A stretch of 64,000 nucleotides of DNA from positions 1,204,820 through 1,268,819 of the forward strand of contig BCKT01000007.1 of the NCBI GenBank assembly GCA_003116875.1, written 5' to 3'. Below are positions 34,941 through 45,765 of this stretch, in pieces. The position numbers and the translations under genes were made by a program. The stretch comes from Takashimella koratensis. Taxonomy: Eukaryota; Basidiomycota; Tremellomycetes; Trichosporonales; Tetragoniomycetaceae. The notes beneath the pieces were generated by a model that saw only the letters and a list, made by a program, of their open reading frames with translations, was not told the origin of the DNA and did no database searches. Numbering within the stretch: the first letter of the stretch is position 1; the number at the start of each line of letters is the position of its first letter.

Positions 34941-36052
34941 CTAGATCTCATTCGGGAAAGTGAGTCGCATCTGCTGGAAGAGATCCTCGACGTACGGGTC
35001 GAGCACGTACGCGAGCTGGAGGAACGCGCTGATCGTGTCAAGGTAGATTGCGAGCATGGACCCTTTCTGAGCCCAAGTGAGCTTCACTTCTCCTTGACGC
35101 AAGACTGGGATGGCAAGGGAGAGACATACGCTGGGCATGTTGTGCCCGAGGTCGATGAGTTCGAAGGCAGCGGTGTAGGCCATGTTAATGCTGAGGTGAG
35201 AGGGTGAGCGAAGGCCGGTAGTATGTAGGAGTGGACGGGAAAGGGAAGGAAGGAGGAGGGTTTCCCTTACACGGGGTCACCGTCCCAGCGAGGGACCGGG
35301 CGAGACGAAGGTATCGCGGGATGGGTGGAAGAGAAGGGAGCTATGGAGGTGGGAGAGCCGTCGGACGAGGACATGGATCTGAACAAGCGCGAAGTGGACG
35401 ACGAGTGCAAAGTCGAGCTGGACTTCTGACCGATGGAGAGACTGACGCTGGCGACCTTGAGGACCTTGGCCGACACTGACGGGGAAGTGGGGGGTTTGGG
35501 GGCTATAACGTGGGTGGACGAAGGGGCAGCAGGCAAAGCCTTGGTGGAGGTCGATTTGGGGGAGGACGCAAAGACCAAAGCAGGCTCCACCTCCCCGGGG
35601 GGAGGATCGACAACCACATCGTCGGGTCCAAAGAAACGAGACGGACCGACAACAGCGATTGGGTCAATGTTCATCAAGTTGATCTCGTATGAGATGTAGT
35701 CGAGGATGGAGAAGAGCGATTCGACTGTCGGGTCTTGGTTGGCGAGGACCTGTGAGAGGGACGTGAATCAGGTGGTTTAAAGAGGGTGTGTGGGGAACGA
35801 GGGAGGTGCGCAGGGAGGACAAGGGAGGAGCGGGGAGTGAGAGGAGGGGAAGTGGGAGTAGGAGTTGGAGTTGGAGGAAGGGCGAGAATAGGGAAAGGTA
35901 CTTACGATGGCATCGTTCATGTTCTGGTAAAGGGTGATGAGGGGGCTGATTTGACGTACCGCGAGAGTGTACTCGGTCGGGAGAGCGAGGAGAGAAGGGA
36001 GGAGGACAGTGGTGACCCCCGAGAAGGCGATGAGCAGGGTACTGACCCGCAT
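34941..36052 (-). CDS. Secreted two-domain protein, array member 3
   Basis: Four exons (36052-35906, 35749-35271, 35190-35130, 35066-34941) encode 270 residues. The signal peptide (TLLIAFSGVTTVLLPSLLAL) is followed by a pro-region ending LAVRQ. N-domain: LYQNMNDAI with DPTVESLFSILDYISYEIN. The linker is Ser/Pro-rich and contains VASVSLSIG, a short motif also found in member 4 (VPSVSLSVG). C-domain: MAYTAAFELIDLGHNMPS and LDTISAFLQLAYVLDPYVED. The last intron is 63 nt without an in-frame stop, so retention would insert 21 residues between the two C-domain helices. Confidence 0.75.
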
Positions 36053-36650
36053 GGTGGGAAGTGGGGTGAAGTGGGTAAGTAGGAGGAAGAGAAGACGGGG
36101 AGAGAAGTGAGAGACGGGGAGAGAAGTGAGAGGCTGGATAAGAACACCGAGAAGAGAAGAGAGGAGGGGGTGAGGTTATGTACAGTCCGCCGCGACGTTC
36201 AAAAAGCTAACGTCCAAAAGGAAGGTTGCCAGAGTGGGAGGTGCGGTGGAGAACCAGGTAACTCGGGGAAGTCTTGGCGGGCCCAAGTGTTGATCGGTCA
36301 TTGGAACCGAGATCTGGATGGGGAGCTGGAGGAACGGTAGAAGAAGGGTAGAAGGAAGGTGAGAAGCAACATCTCATCGAACCCAATTATCTTCTCCGTT
36401 CAGCGATCAACAAAACGCTTGGCACGATGTCTACTAGTCAACGACGTCAACGACATGCCTGCGGTGAAAGCGGAGGACATTCTCTCTGGCTCTGTACGGT
36501 CGATGAACTGAATAGGGGAGACTATGTAGGTACGTTTCTGAGAACGAGTGTTCACTTAAGTATTTACATCTGTCAATCTGACCAATATGACCGAACCCAG
36601 GGTATGTCTTTCCTCCTCTGATATATGGCGTGAGTACTGCCCGAGTTCCT
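36053..36650. other. Intergenic spacer with 19-bp tandem repeat
   Basis: Promoter of array member 3. GACGGGGAGAGAAGTGAGA occurs twice head to tail at 36094-36112 and 36113-36131, about 40-80 bp upstream of the start codon. No gene was seen. Confidence 0.6.
36094..36131. repeat. Perfect 19-bp tandem duplication
   Basis: Two identical adjacent copies in the leader/promoter of array member 3. Confidence 0.9.
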
Positions 36651-37707
36651 TTAGTTGCTGTCGTTGAAGATCGGCGCGACGGCGTACTCGATTCCGGGGA
36701 TGTACGGGTCGAGTTGCTCAGCGAGTTGAATGAAGCCGGCGACGATTTGCGCGTACAGGTTTGACATTGGGCCGTACTGAGAGCCGACAATTGGTCAGCA
36801 TTGAAAGAGAGTGCCACAGGCGGAGTGCCACGAGTGTCAGGGAGGAAGACTCACGCTGGGAAGGTTGTAGCCGAGGGCGACGAGGTCGTACGCGGCGTTG
36901 ATGGCCTCTTGGATACTGAGGTGAAAGCGTCAGTGGATTAAACCCATGAGGGGTGGGTGAACGATGGGACGGCGGGAGGGGCCACATACATCGGGTTCGA
37001 GTTCTGGCGAGTCACCGCGCGAGCGGAGGGTTTCACCGGGTGCGCCGAGGAAGACGCGGCCTTGGATGAGACTGCCTTGGATGAGGAAGCGATCTTGGAG
37101 GAAGTGGGCACCGGGCCGACTGAGAGGCTGACGCTGGGGACCTTGACCGCTTTAGCGGCGGAAGCCGAGGGCTTGGCGGAGCTGACGTGAGTCGAAGAAG
37201 ACGCCGGGGTGGACTTGCCCGGGGCCGAAGACGAGGCGGGAGCGACAGCGGCGGGCTTGACAGCGGCAGGAGCGGCAGCCACATCGTTCACCCCGTAGCC
37301 GTAGAACCCGACGACCAGGCGAGGGTCGATGTTCATCAGGTTGACTTCGTAGGCGAGAAAGTCGAGGAGAGAGGACATGGACTCGACGGTAGGGTCGATG
37401 TTGACGTTGTTCTGCGAGTAGGAGTGGTCAGGGCTGGTTGTAGGGGGATAGAGGGTTCGAGAAGGGAGGAGAGGGACGCGAAGAAGGGATGAAAAGAGAG
37501 AAGGGAGTCATGAGGGGTCGGATTGAAAGTGAGGTCTGGTGGAGAGAGAGGAAGAAACGTGCTCACGATAGCGTCATCGAGGTTCTCGTAGAGGAGTCCT
37601 GGGCCTTGACGTTTGGCGAGATTGACCTCGGTCGGAAGGGCGACGACGAAGGGGAGAAGGAAAGCGGTGGTCACCGCGAGGGTGGTGAGGAGGGTGGAGA
37701 GGCGCAT
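36651..37707 (-). CDS. Secreted two-domain protein, array member 4
   Basis: Four exons (37707-37567, 37411-36990, 36915-36855, 36776-36651) encode 249 residues. The signal peptide LLTTLAVTTAFLLPFVVAL is followed by a pro-region ending LAKRQ (Kex2-type). N-domain: LLYENLDDAI plus DPTVESMSSLLDFLAYEVN and LMNIDPRLVVG. The linker is Ala/Ser/Lys-rich and contains VPSVSLSVG, which resembles one unit of the pentapeptide repeats of member 5. C-domain: EAINAAYDLVALGYNLPS and LYAQIVAGFIQLAEQLDPY. This is the cleanest reference member of the family. Confidence 0.78.
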
Positions 37708-38802
37708 GGTGAGGAGGATGAGAACGAGCCGCGGTGGTGGGTAGGGGTGGGTGGGGTGAGCTGATTGAGTGTGAGGGGAAGGAAGTGAACGGCAGCTGAC
37801 GAGAGAGGTGAGGGGTGCGTCGAGAGGCAGGGAGGAAGAAAGAGAGAGTGGTGGGAAGAGAAGAGGAGGGAGGAGGTGGAAGGTGGAGAGAAGGATTAAT
37901 ATACAGGCCAAGAGATGAGACGATGACATGGACCATGGAGGGTGTGGTTGACCGACCACGCCTCGGCGTCGACTAGTGGTTGATCCACACGGCCACGATC
38001 GGAGCCAACGACTAGATCTGGGGTGTGAGGTGAGATCTAGACCAGTGAAGACTAGGGGGAGGGCGAGGTTGACGTTCAACTCAGTCTCGAGGTGGACGAG
38101 GCGGTGATCTGCCCGGCGCTAGTGGAAGTGATTGATTGATGTGAGATTGAAGTGATCAGACAACCACGGTGTCTCTGATGACCACGCTTCTCAAGGGGAT
38201 CGGGACCGAAGAAGAACCGCGTTGACGACGAGGGAGAACCCTGCTTTGACACGACTGAGCTAGGGCAGATGCCGGTGCCAAGATCTGACTGACTGTGTGG
38301 GTGACAATGTATACAAGCGCCGGTGAGGAGAATGTTAGTGGGAAGAAGGTGATGGGTGCGTGTGAGCGTGTGGGTGTATGCGTGCGAGCGTGTGTGCAGT
38401 GCCACGACCCTCAGGCACCGATGATCAGCCCAGGCTACTTGACGGTACCCTCCTTTGGTTCTGGGTGAGTTCAGTGAATGAGTTCCAGTTTGTCGCGCAG
38501 GCAGAAGACTCGTCGGATTCAAGGTTGCATGGGCGTGTGCTCCACGGAAGAACGTTTTAGGAACATACACAAGAGTACAGAGAACAACAATCGTCGTCTC
38601 TATTACAGGTAGCGGACAAGAAGAATTAGGGTATTAGGTATCTTTCCGAGAACGCAAAACAGAGTAGCAATTGTCCTTGAAGAGATGAGACCACGCTGGA
38701 GGGGGGAAAGCGTGGGGGTCGACTTGGTTAGCTTGGGCTTGGGCTTGAGGTGCGGTCTTGAGGTGGTGTACAGAGGTAACCGCTTGATGGAGGGAGAATT
38801 GT
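37708..38802. other. Intergenic spacer in the secreted array
   Basis: About 1.1 kb. A TATA-like TAATATAC near 37895-37902 could serve member 4. GT-rich simple sequence lies at 38355-38400. No convincing gene was seen on either strand. Confidence 0.5.
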
Positions 38803-40600
38803 CTAGGCGGTGGGGAGGGCGTCGAGGAGGCCAGCGAAGGGGTTGACACCGTTAGCAGCGCAGCCAGCGTTGGAGGCGAGGTTCTGGAGGTCGCCGGTGA
38901 CGGACGCGAGGCCGGTCGTGGCGCCCGGAGCGAGCGAGTTGAGGAGGTTGGCGACCTCGGAAACAAGGGTAGCGATCACGTTGACAAGACCACCGAGACC
39001 ACCCGAGGCGTCACACGAGCCGACCGACGAGTTGAGGGAAGAGACACCACCGAGGAGGCTCTCGAGCTCGCCAACGCTACATTGTTGTTAGTCAGGGTTT
39101 GAGAACAAGAGGACGGACGGGGTTACGTACAGGTCGGTGAGGCCAACAGAGCCAGAGGTAGCGTCGGTAGGGGAGAAGCTACCAGTGAGACTGCCGAGGA
39201 GACCGCCGACACCGTTGTTGAGGACAGCGGCACCGTTGGAGGGGTTGGAGCCGGCAGCCGAAGCGACACCGCTGACGACCTCGCTGGCACCGCTGCTGGT
39301 GAGGCCGCTGGTGAGACCGCTGACAATGCCCGAAGCGCCGCCAGAGGTGAGACCGCTGAGGAGACCGTCGAGCTGGCGGGGGAGGTGGACGCCGACACCG
39401 AGGCCGAGACCAATGTTCACGCCGCTAGAGGGGAGAGCGATGCCGGAGGGGAGGGCGACGCCGGAGGGGAGGGAGATGCCAGAGGGGAGGACACCAGAGG
39501 GGAGCGAGAGCGACGGGAGGGAGACGGACGGGATACCAGAGGGGATGACACCAGTGGGGAGACCGACCGAGGGGAGGGAAACCGACGGGATAGAGACCGA
39601 GGGGAGACCGACAGAGGGGACGCTAACCGACGGGACGCTGACGGAGGGGACGCTGACGGAGGGGACAGCGAGCGACGGGACGGCGAGAGAGGGAAGCGCA
39701 AGCGAGGGAAGAGCGAGCGAAGGGAGGCCGATCGCCGGGAGGCTGCCAAGGCCGTCGGGGATGATGCCGGAGGGAAGGGCGAGCGAGGGGAGGGCAAGCG
39801 ACGGCAGCGCCAAGGAAGGAAGAGCGAGGGATGGGAGGGCGAGAGAGGGAAGCGCCAATGAAGGAACGCCGACCGAGGGGACAGAGACCGACGGGACACC
39901 GATCGAGGGGATCGAGACCGAGGGGATCGAGACCGAGGGGATCGAGACCGAGGGAATGACACCGGTGGGGACACCGACGGAGGGAAGGCTGACCGAAGGG
40001 AGACCGAGCGAGGGCACGCCGACAGACGGGATGCTGACGGAGGGCAAGCCAAGCGACGGGACGCCCAGGGACGGGACCGCAAGCGAGGGCACGGCGAGCG
40101 AGGGCAAAGCCAACGAAGGGAGGGCCAACGAAGGCAGCGCCAACGAGGGAAGCGCAAGCGAAGGGAGCGCACCCGAAGGCAGGACACCGGAAAGCGAGCC
40201 GAGCGAGAGGTCACCGGTGAGACCGTCCAAGAGACCACCAAGAAGCGAGTTGGGGTCGGTGTAGATCGAGATGTAGAGCCCGGTGAGGTCGCCGACGACC
40301 TGGAGGAGGGCGTTCTGCGAAGGGTCCGCAATGGCCGACTCCTGTGGCCTAGATCAGCGCCTGGCTCACAGCAAGAAGTGGGCCGCTGAAGGTACATGAG
40401 GGAGAGGAGTCAAAGCGTCAGGATGGACGTACCAAGTCCGACTGGATGGTGGAGAAGACCTGGGTGATCGTGGTGGTCGCCGTCTCCGTGGTGGTGGTCG
40501 TCTGCCTCTTGGCGTTATTGTTGCCGGCAATCGGGTGAGCGACGACCCCACCGATGACGTAGAGGGTGACGGTCGCGGTAGCGAGCTTGGAGAAGTGCAT
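38803..40600 (-). CDS. Secreted pentapeptide-repeat protein, array member 5
   Basis: Three exons (40600-40433, 40341-39131, 39076-38803) encode 550 residues. Signal peptide TVTLYVIGGVVAHP, then NNNAKRQ (Kex2-type site) and a Thr-rich start. An N-domain (DLVESAIADPSQNALLQVVG, LTGLYISIYTDP) matches its neighbours. Residues about 109-362 are roughly 50 pentapeptides P-S-[LVI]-[AGS]-[LVI], such as PSLAL, PSLAV, PSVSI, PSVGV. The C-domain (GELESLLGGVSSLN, LVNVIATLVSEVANLLNSL) has two cysteines that could pair. Intron phases 0 and 2 match the other members; the third intron is absent. Codons are GC-biased and repetitive. The repeat should form an extended hydrophobic polymer at the cell surface; coat, adhesin or water-repellent function is inference. 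Confidence 0.8.
39427..40185 (-). repeat. 15-bp coding minisatellite (about 50 pentapeptide units)
   Basis: On the minus strand the units read CCTTCGCTTGCGCTC and variants. The order of unit types recurs: a run of PSLAL, then PSLAV, then PSVSI/PSVGL types, ending in PTGVI, appears twice. A block duplication therefore underlies the array. A short break, PDGLGSLPAIG, separates the two blocks. Confidence 0.93.
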
Positions 40601-40724
40601 GGTGCTTCGGGGTTTTTGGTTAAACGAGTGTGGGGCGAGTAAAGACTCTTGAGGAAAGAGTATGTTGTTGAGGAGAAGAGAAGAGGTGAGCTGATGGTTA
40701 CGAGAGGGGGCTCGATGGGCTGCC

Positions 40725-40732
40725 TTATATAT
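40725..40732 (-). promoter_or_regulatory. TATA box of the pentapeptide-repeat gene
   Basis: ATATATAA on the minus strand, about 125 bp upstream of the ATG at 40600. This is consistent with a strongly regulated secreted-protein gene. Confidence 0.65.
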
Positions 40733-42078
40733 CTTGCTGAGTGGGTGGGGATGGGGAGTTGGTCGGTGCACAGCACATGGGCATCGACAAACATGGCGAG
40801 CTGGGTGACCCAACCGATGAGATGATGTTTGACGCCAGTGCGTGCAAACATTTGCTAGCACTGATCAAGGATGATTAGATCTCCTTCCCGCCAATCTGCC
40901 AAACTCTCAAGATAGCACGTTGTGCCAACGTGACCAGGTCTAGGTAGACGGGGAAGTAACCTATACCCAACCTGGTGGAGAGTGTCACCCAACTGACGGT
41001 CGACCCCATGTATGAGTGTAAGAAAAGATCAAGACTAAGGAGAGAACAGTCCGTGTGATGGACATGTTGATGGGAAACTTGAACATGGCTAACAGAGACA
41101 AAGACATCCTACACCAAACATGGCAAGAAGTCACAACCCTTCCGATGGTCACTTATCAACACCCAATGTCGTCACTGACCAAATCAAATGGGGTTCTCTC
41201 GCGTGGGAGATAAGATGCATGCACCACGTGAAAAGGCAGGTGATTCCAATCTTCGCCGCTGATACCCTTGCCCGCACCTATCTCCGCATGAATTGAGATG
41301 TGGGTTTTTGGGATGCATGAATTCAAAAGGATTGAAAAGTGCCACTTCGGCTAGCGGCATGATCAAGGCACAGCATGAACAAATGTATTGCTTGTTGATG
41401 TCCACGAGGGAATAGGTGTGTTTGTTGGCAGGCAGGGTGCGAGGCGTCATACTGGGTCTAGTGAGAATTGAAGACGATGTGAGAGGGAAGGGGCCGAGGA
41501 ATGGGGTCTTCGGGAGTCTCCGGGAGGTGTTTGATCGGCAGGATGGGTTTGTTGACGTCTGCCAGTTTGAAGGCTATGTTGCTCGTGCCACGAACCGAAA
41601 CCTGCTGCCGATGTTGGCTTCCACAACGGTGTGGTATACAACTCTTGCCCGCCATGCAAGCCACCGTTACCTCCAACATCTCCTCCTATGCATGCAAGCT
41701 CGTCCGTCTCATGTTCACTGCTGCCATCGCTCACACGCTGGACGCTCCGACTGCAGCAACAAACAATCCCAAAAAGCAACCCCCTCGGAACCAAATTTTT
41801 CTACTTAGCGTCCTGGCATTGAATTGTCGCCGCGATCGGAGATGGCTCAAATAGTCTTCCCGACTTGTCATCCCAAACCTGTCATCTTCACCGTCAGACG
41901 AGAAATGTTGCATAGGATGAGAAGGCCTAAAGCCGTTCTCTAGGCATAGGTGGGAACCCAGAAAGAAAAACGAGCCGGAAAACCAAACTAAGAAGTGACT
42001 GTGGACGGTGCCGGTGAGGATGGCCACCAATGCAGTCATTATAAGCTCAATGGGCTAGCAAGTAGTGTGTGCGTGCGT
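40733..42078. other. Long intergenic spacer, lower GC
   Basis: About 1.3 kb between array members 5 and 6. It is more AT-rich than its neighbours. Several short open frames exist on both strands, but none carries recognisable motifs or consistent splice signals. I see nothing I can support as a gene. Confidence 0.5.
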
Positions 42079-43276
42079 TCAAAGGCCAGGGAACCCCAGC
42101 GTCCCGAGGGCGTCGGCGAACGCCAGGGTGAGACCGGGCACGTGCTCCTGAAGAACTGTGAGGAACTTGTCGAAAGCATTGATGAGCTGGTTGAACAGAT
42201 CCCCAAGGGCGCCTTGCTGCATGGGGATGTTAGCGGCGTTCCAAATCTCGGAGGAGAGAGATAGGCGTAGAACATACCTCGTCCGAAGCAACGATGGCAT
42301 TGTACAGGTTGATGATCTCGTATGCAATCTCCTCGAGGGCTTGCGTGCTACGTTTGGTTTAGCGTGGGCGATATGTGAACACGTGTGAAGAGTGGGCGAA
42401 CAAGAAGGAAGGCGCAACTCACAGGTCGTCGACCGAGGCTTGGCGTGTGTCAAGCGAGCGGTAGGCGGGAAGGACCGGATCCGCGGGGGAGAACGCGCCG
42501 CTGATCTCGCTGGGCGCGAAGTTAGCGAGATCTTCTCCCAGGCCGCCGGTCCCGAGACTGCCGGTTCCGAGATCGCCGATGACGGAAGTGGGATCCGTGA
42601 TGAGCTCTTGAGTCAGGAGAACGATGTCGAGTACCACGACAACAATGGTCGAAGGGGAAGGGTCGGTCACGGCGGTGGTCTGCTTCATCAGCACCGGGTG
42701 ACGTGTGCAATATCCTATGAAAAAGGAATGATGACGCGATGATATAGAATGTGAACAGGCAAGGGCTTGGGCCGCAGAGACGTATCCAACTCACCAGGTC
42801 CTGCTGGAGGGTGGAGAGGGTCGGGGCGGCGCGCCCCTGCAGCTCCGACTCGAAGGAATGTGGGAAGTTGTCTCGCCCGTCAAGAGACAGAATGATGTTG
42901 ACGGCAGTGAGGTTGATGGGGACCGTGAAGTCCTGCCGAGCTTCAACGGACCGGGCGACCTAAGGGGTAGTCTATCAGTTTGTCGTCGATGACAGCGCAC
43001 ACTGCAAGAGCGGAACAAAACGACAAGGTGGAGCGGGATGAGTAAGACGATATGATGAGATTTAATGATGCGGAGTGGTAGAATTGCTAGTTAGGAGAGG
43101 AGGCAGATCCGACATCGACTACTCACTGCAAGCTGGGAGTGCTCCGCAATGTCGCGGGGGTGATGAGCTGGTTTGAGACCCGGGAAGGCGGGGTCACCGC
43201 CGGGAGGCATGACGATCGGGGATGCGAGGGTGGACGCGAGGACGCCGAGGACGAGAACGAGAGCGGTGAAGCGCAT
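42079..43276 (-). CDS. Secreted two-domain protein, array member 6 (most diverged)
   Basis: Five exons (43276-43127, 42959-42795, 42679-42423, 42347-42278, 42216-42079) encode 259 residues. The signal peptide LVLVLGVLASTLASP is followed by a longer pro-region with AHHPR and an extra exon (VARSVEARQDFTVP). The N-domain helix AVTDPSPSTIVVVVLDIVLL aligns with ADPTVES-type helices of the others. The linker is short and Gly/Leu-rich instead of Ser-rich. C-domain: ALEEIAYEIINLYNAIVA and LFNQLINAFDKFLTVLQEHV. The last three introns keep phases 0, 2, 0. Its placement and intron pattern mark it as an outlying paralog of the array. Confidence 0.72.
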
Positions 43277-44520
43277 GATGGAGGAGGACTGAGATTGTTA
43301 TGAGTAAATGGTGGTGCAGGGAAGTGAGTGACTGGAGGTGGAAGAGTAGGTGAAGAAGTGAGTATGAGCGGCGGGGTGGTCGGGGNTATATATCGATGAA
43401 GAGGGTGAATGTGACACCGCCGCTCTGCTCGATGCTCGTGGGTGTCGATCTAAGCAGCTGAGCCTGGGATCTGGCTAGTGGTACACCTTCCATCCTGTCA
43501 TCAGTTCATGGTCCGGTACCTGACCTCTGATCCAAGCCAGAACCAGACGGGTTAGGGACCAGAATGAGAAGGTGAAACGAGGTCCAACTAAGAGCAGACG
43601 ACGGGAGGGTCCTTTGGTTTTATTCCGATCTCGCTTAGTCTCAACACGTGTGTGAGTGATGGGAATGATGAGAACGATGAGGAAGAGAAGAATGAACGGA
43701 TTGATCGCATCGTTGGTGATCGAATTCTCAGATCCAAAGGATGGTCGGGAGCCGAAAGTAGGATAGGGACAAGGATATCTCGGGATAGGACAGATGGGGA
43801 GGTTGAGATGGGGAAGCAGCCGCTCGAGGTAATGATTCTTGTGCTTTCTTCAAACGCTTCACTGCATCGTATCAGCTCCATCTCGTGCGGTGGGTCCACA
43901 CCTAGCTGCTGCTCGTCTGTCCTGCTCGGCCAGCGGCACCGCTGCTCTGGCTGCAGAAATAAGTCTTCTCTTTCCTTGCCAGGGTTGAATGTGGCACCTG
44001 TCGCCGCCTCACCGTTTCATGTCTCATGTAACCTCGGCATTCGGCGAACCGCGATAAACGCCTGGCTTACTTTCCGGGCGCCTGAAGGCGGCTACCCTGG
44101 ATCTAATTCACAATGTTTTCTCAACATTCACGCACGAGCTAATACGCGTCATGGTCGACCTCGGCGTGTCGAAGCTATCCATGGCTCGGGCTACTTCCAA
44201 AAAGAGAAGATGTTTCCCGTATACTAAAGCAGTCCAACCCGGGCGCCGGACCTCGGGCTTCCTCTATCGTCTAGAAGTACGCGACCACTCATACCCAAGA
44301 TCGTATGACACTTGACCTCGGCGTTGTTGTCGCTAGCCTCCTTCACCTTCGGCTGACGGCATGCCGCCGCTCTCCTCGCATCTTCACCATGCCGGCGCCT
44401 GTCAAGAACAACCGATGGGCTCGGCCAGCGTACCAAGCATATAAACCGACTGTACAATCGAGCTCCACGTCTCTAACCTTTACTACCTGCATCTATACCT
44501 AGTCTCTCCAGTCCAGTACA
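43277..44520. other. Divergent intergenic region, array member 6 / aldo-keto reductase
   Basis: A TATATAT run at 43387-43393, with an undetermined base at 43386, lies about 110 bp upstream of member 6. A TATAAA at about 44440-44446 lies 75 bp upstream of the reductase ATG. No gene was recognised in the middle, which has an ordinary base composition. Confidence 0.55.
44439..44447 (+). promoter_or_regulatory. TATA box of the aldo/keto reductase gene
   Basis: CATATAAAC lies about 75 bp upstream of the ATG at 44521, a normal distance for a fungal TATA promoter. Confidence 0.6.
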
Positions 44521-45669
44521 ATGACCCACTACATCACCTTTGCCAACCGAACCGTGTCATCCATTGGCTTCGGGTAAAACCATCTACCTCTTCCAACCCA
44601 TCTGCTTTTTGCCCTTTACTAACGTGTATAGCGCCATGAGCTTCTCCGAAGCTCCTACTCCCGAGGGTGAAGTCGAAGCGCACAGGACCCTCGCCCGTGC
44701 GCTCGAACTCGGCTGCACTTTCTGGGACACGGCGACCTATTACGGTAACGGCCACAACGAGCGACTTATCGGGGACTTTATCCGCAAGGCTGGGTGCCGC
44801 GACCAAGTCTTCGTCTCGTCCAAGTGCGGACTGCTCCCGGACTATAACGTCTCCAACTCGCCCGAGCACATCAAGGAGTATATCGAGCGCACCAAAGCGG
44901 AGCTCGGGTTTTACCCGGACTTGTACTACCTCGCCCGTATCGACCCGAATACCCCGCTCGAGGTATCGATCACCGCGCTTGAAGGCCTCCGTAAAGCCGG
45001 GAAGGTCAAGTACATCGGCCTCAGCGAGTGCTCCGCTGCGACTCTGCGCAAGGCCTCCAGCAGTAAGTACAGACGATACCTGCCCAATGATTTCAGATCG
45101 AGTCAATGATGTCTCAGTTGCCAAGATCGATGCTCTGCAGATCGAGTACAGTCCCTTCGAGGTGGGGCACGAGAAGAACGGCTTGATCGATACCGCTAAG
45201 GAGCTGGGGGTGACGTTGTCGCCTTTGGACCCCTTGGTCGAGGGGCTCTCGCTGGCGGGTACGTCCCTCTTCCCCATCCACCTACCACACGCTGAGCTGA
45301 CCCCACCCCTCTCCCCAACACCAAAGCCTGACCAAACTCGACGACATCCCAGCCGACGACACTCGCCATCGCTACCCTCGTTTCACTCAAGAGAACTTTA
45401 ACCAAAACCTGAAACTCATCCGTGCTCTCGAGTCAATCGCAACGACCAAGGGCTGCACACTTGGACAGCTCTCCATCGCCTGGGTCATGGCGCACCGGGC
45501 GATCCCGATTCCTGGGACTCGTACGGTAAAGAGAGTCGAGGCGAATGTCAGTGCGAGAGACGTCGTCTTGACGGAGAAAGAGATGAAGGAGATACGGAAA
45601 GCGATTGAGGAGAATGGGGTGGTGGGGGATAGGTACCCGGGGATGTTCCAGAAGCAGCTTGGACATTGA
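44521..45669 (+). CDS. Aldo/keto reductase, pyridoxal-reductase (AKR8)-like
   Basis: Four exons (44521-44573, 44632-45062, 45118-45262, 45327-45669) encode 323 residues. NADPH-dependent carbonyl reductase barrel. Asp50 and Tyr55 lie in FWDTATYYG and Lys82 in FVSSKCG. The usual catalytic His is Ala119 in [13 protein letters not shown]. The coenzyme end is present ([16 protein letters not shown]), and the late motif [15 protein letters not shown] aligns in length with LTGKIKSLDDLP-type family members. The Ala-Arg-x-Asp-Pro form recalls fungal pyridoxal reductases, so vitamin B6 aldehyde reduction is a reasonable guess. The third intron needs a weak donor, GTCCCT; the nearby GTACGT gives a stop. 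Confidence 0.85.
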
Positions 45670-45705
45670 GAGGCCCCAGTGTGAGGCACGGTGACGAACA
45701 TGGCG

Positions 45706-45765
45706 GTGAGAAAGGCAAATCATATACATCAAATCGTGAGAAAGGCAAGTTATATACATCAAACC
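45706..45765. repeat. 30-bp tandem duplication
   Basis: Units 45706-45735 and 45736-45765 differ at three positions; each starts GTGAGAAAGGCAA and contains ATATACATCAAA. They lie in the 3' flank of the reductase gene. Confidence 0.9.

Noticed and set aside
39137..40264. A 375-codon open frame antisense to the pentapeptide-repeat gene, rich in EGRASEGRPTEG-like repeats
   Set aside because: It is the reverse reading of a 15-bp repeat with biased codons, which keeps all frames open. It has no splice, promoter or domain evidence.
41184..42039. Several 70-130 codon open frames on both strands
   Set aside because: No recognisable motif, inconsistent splice signals and no conserved start context; treated as intergenic.
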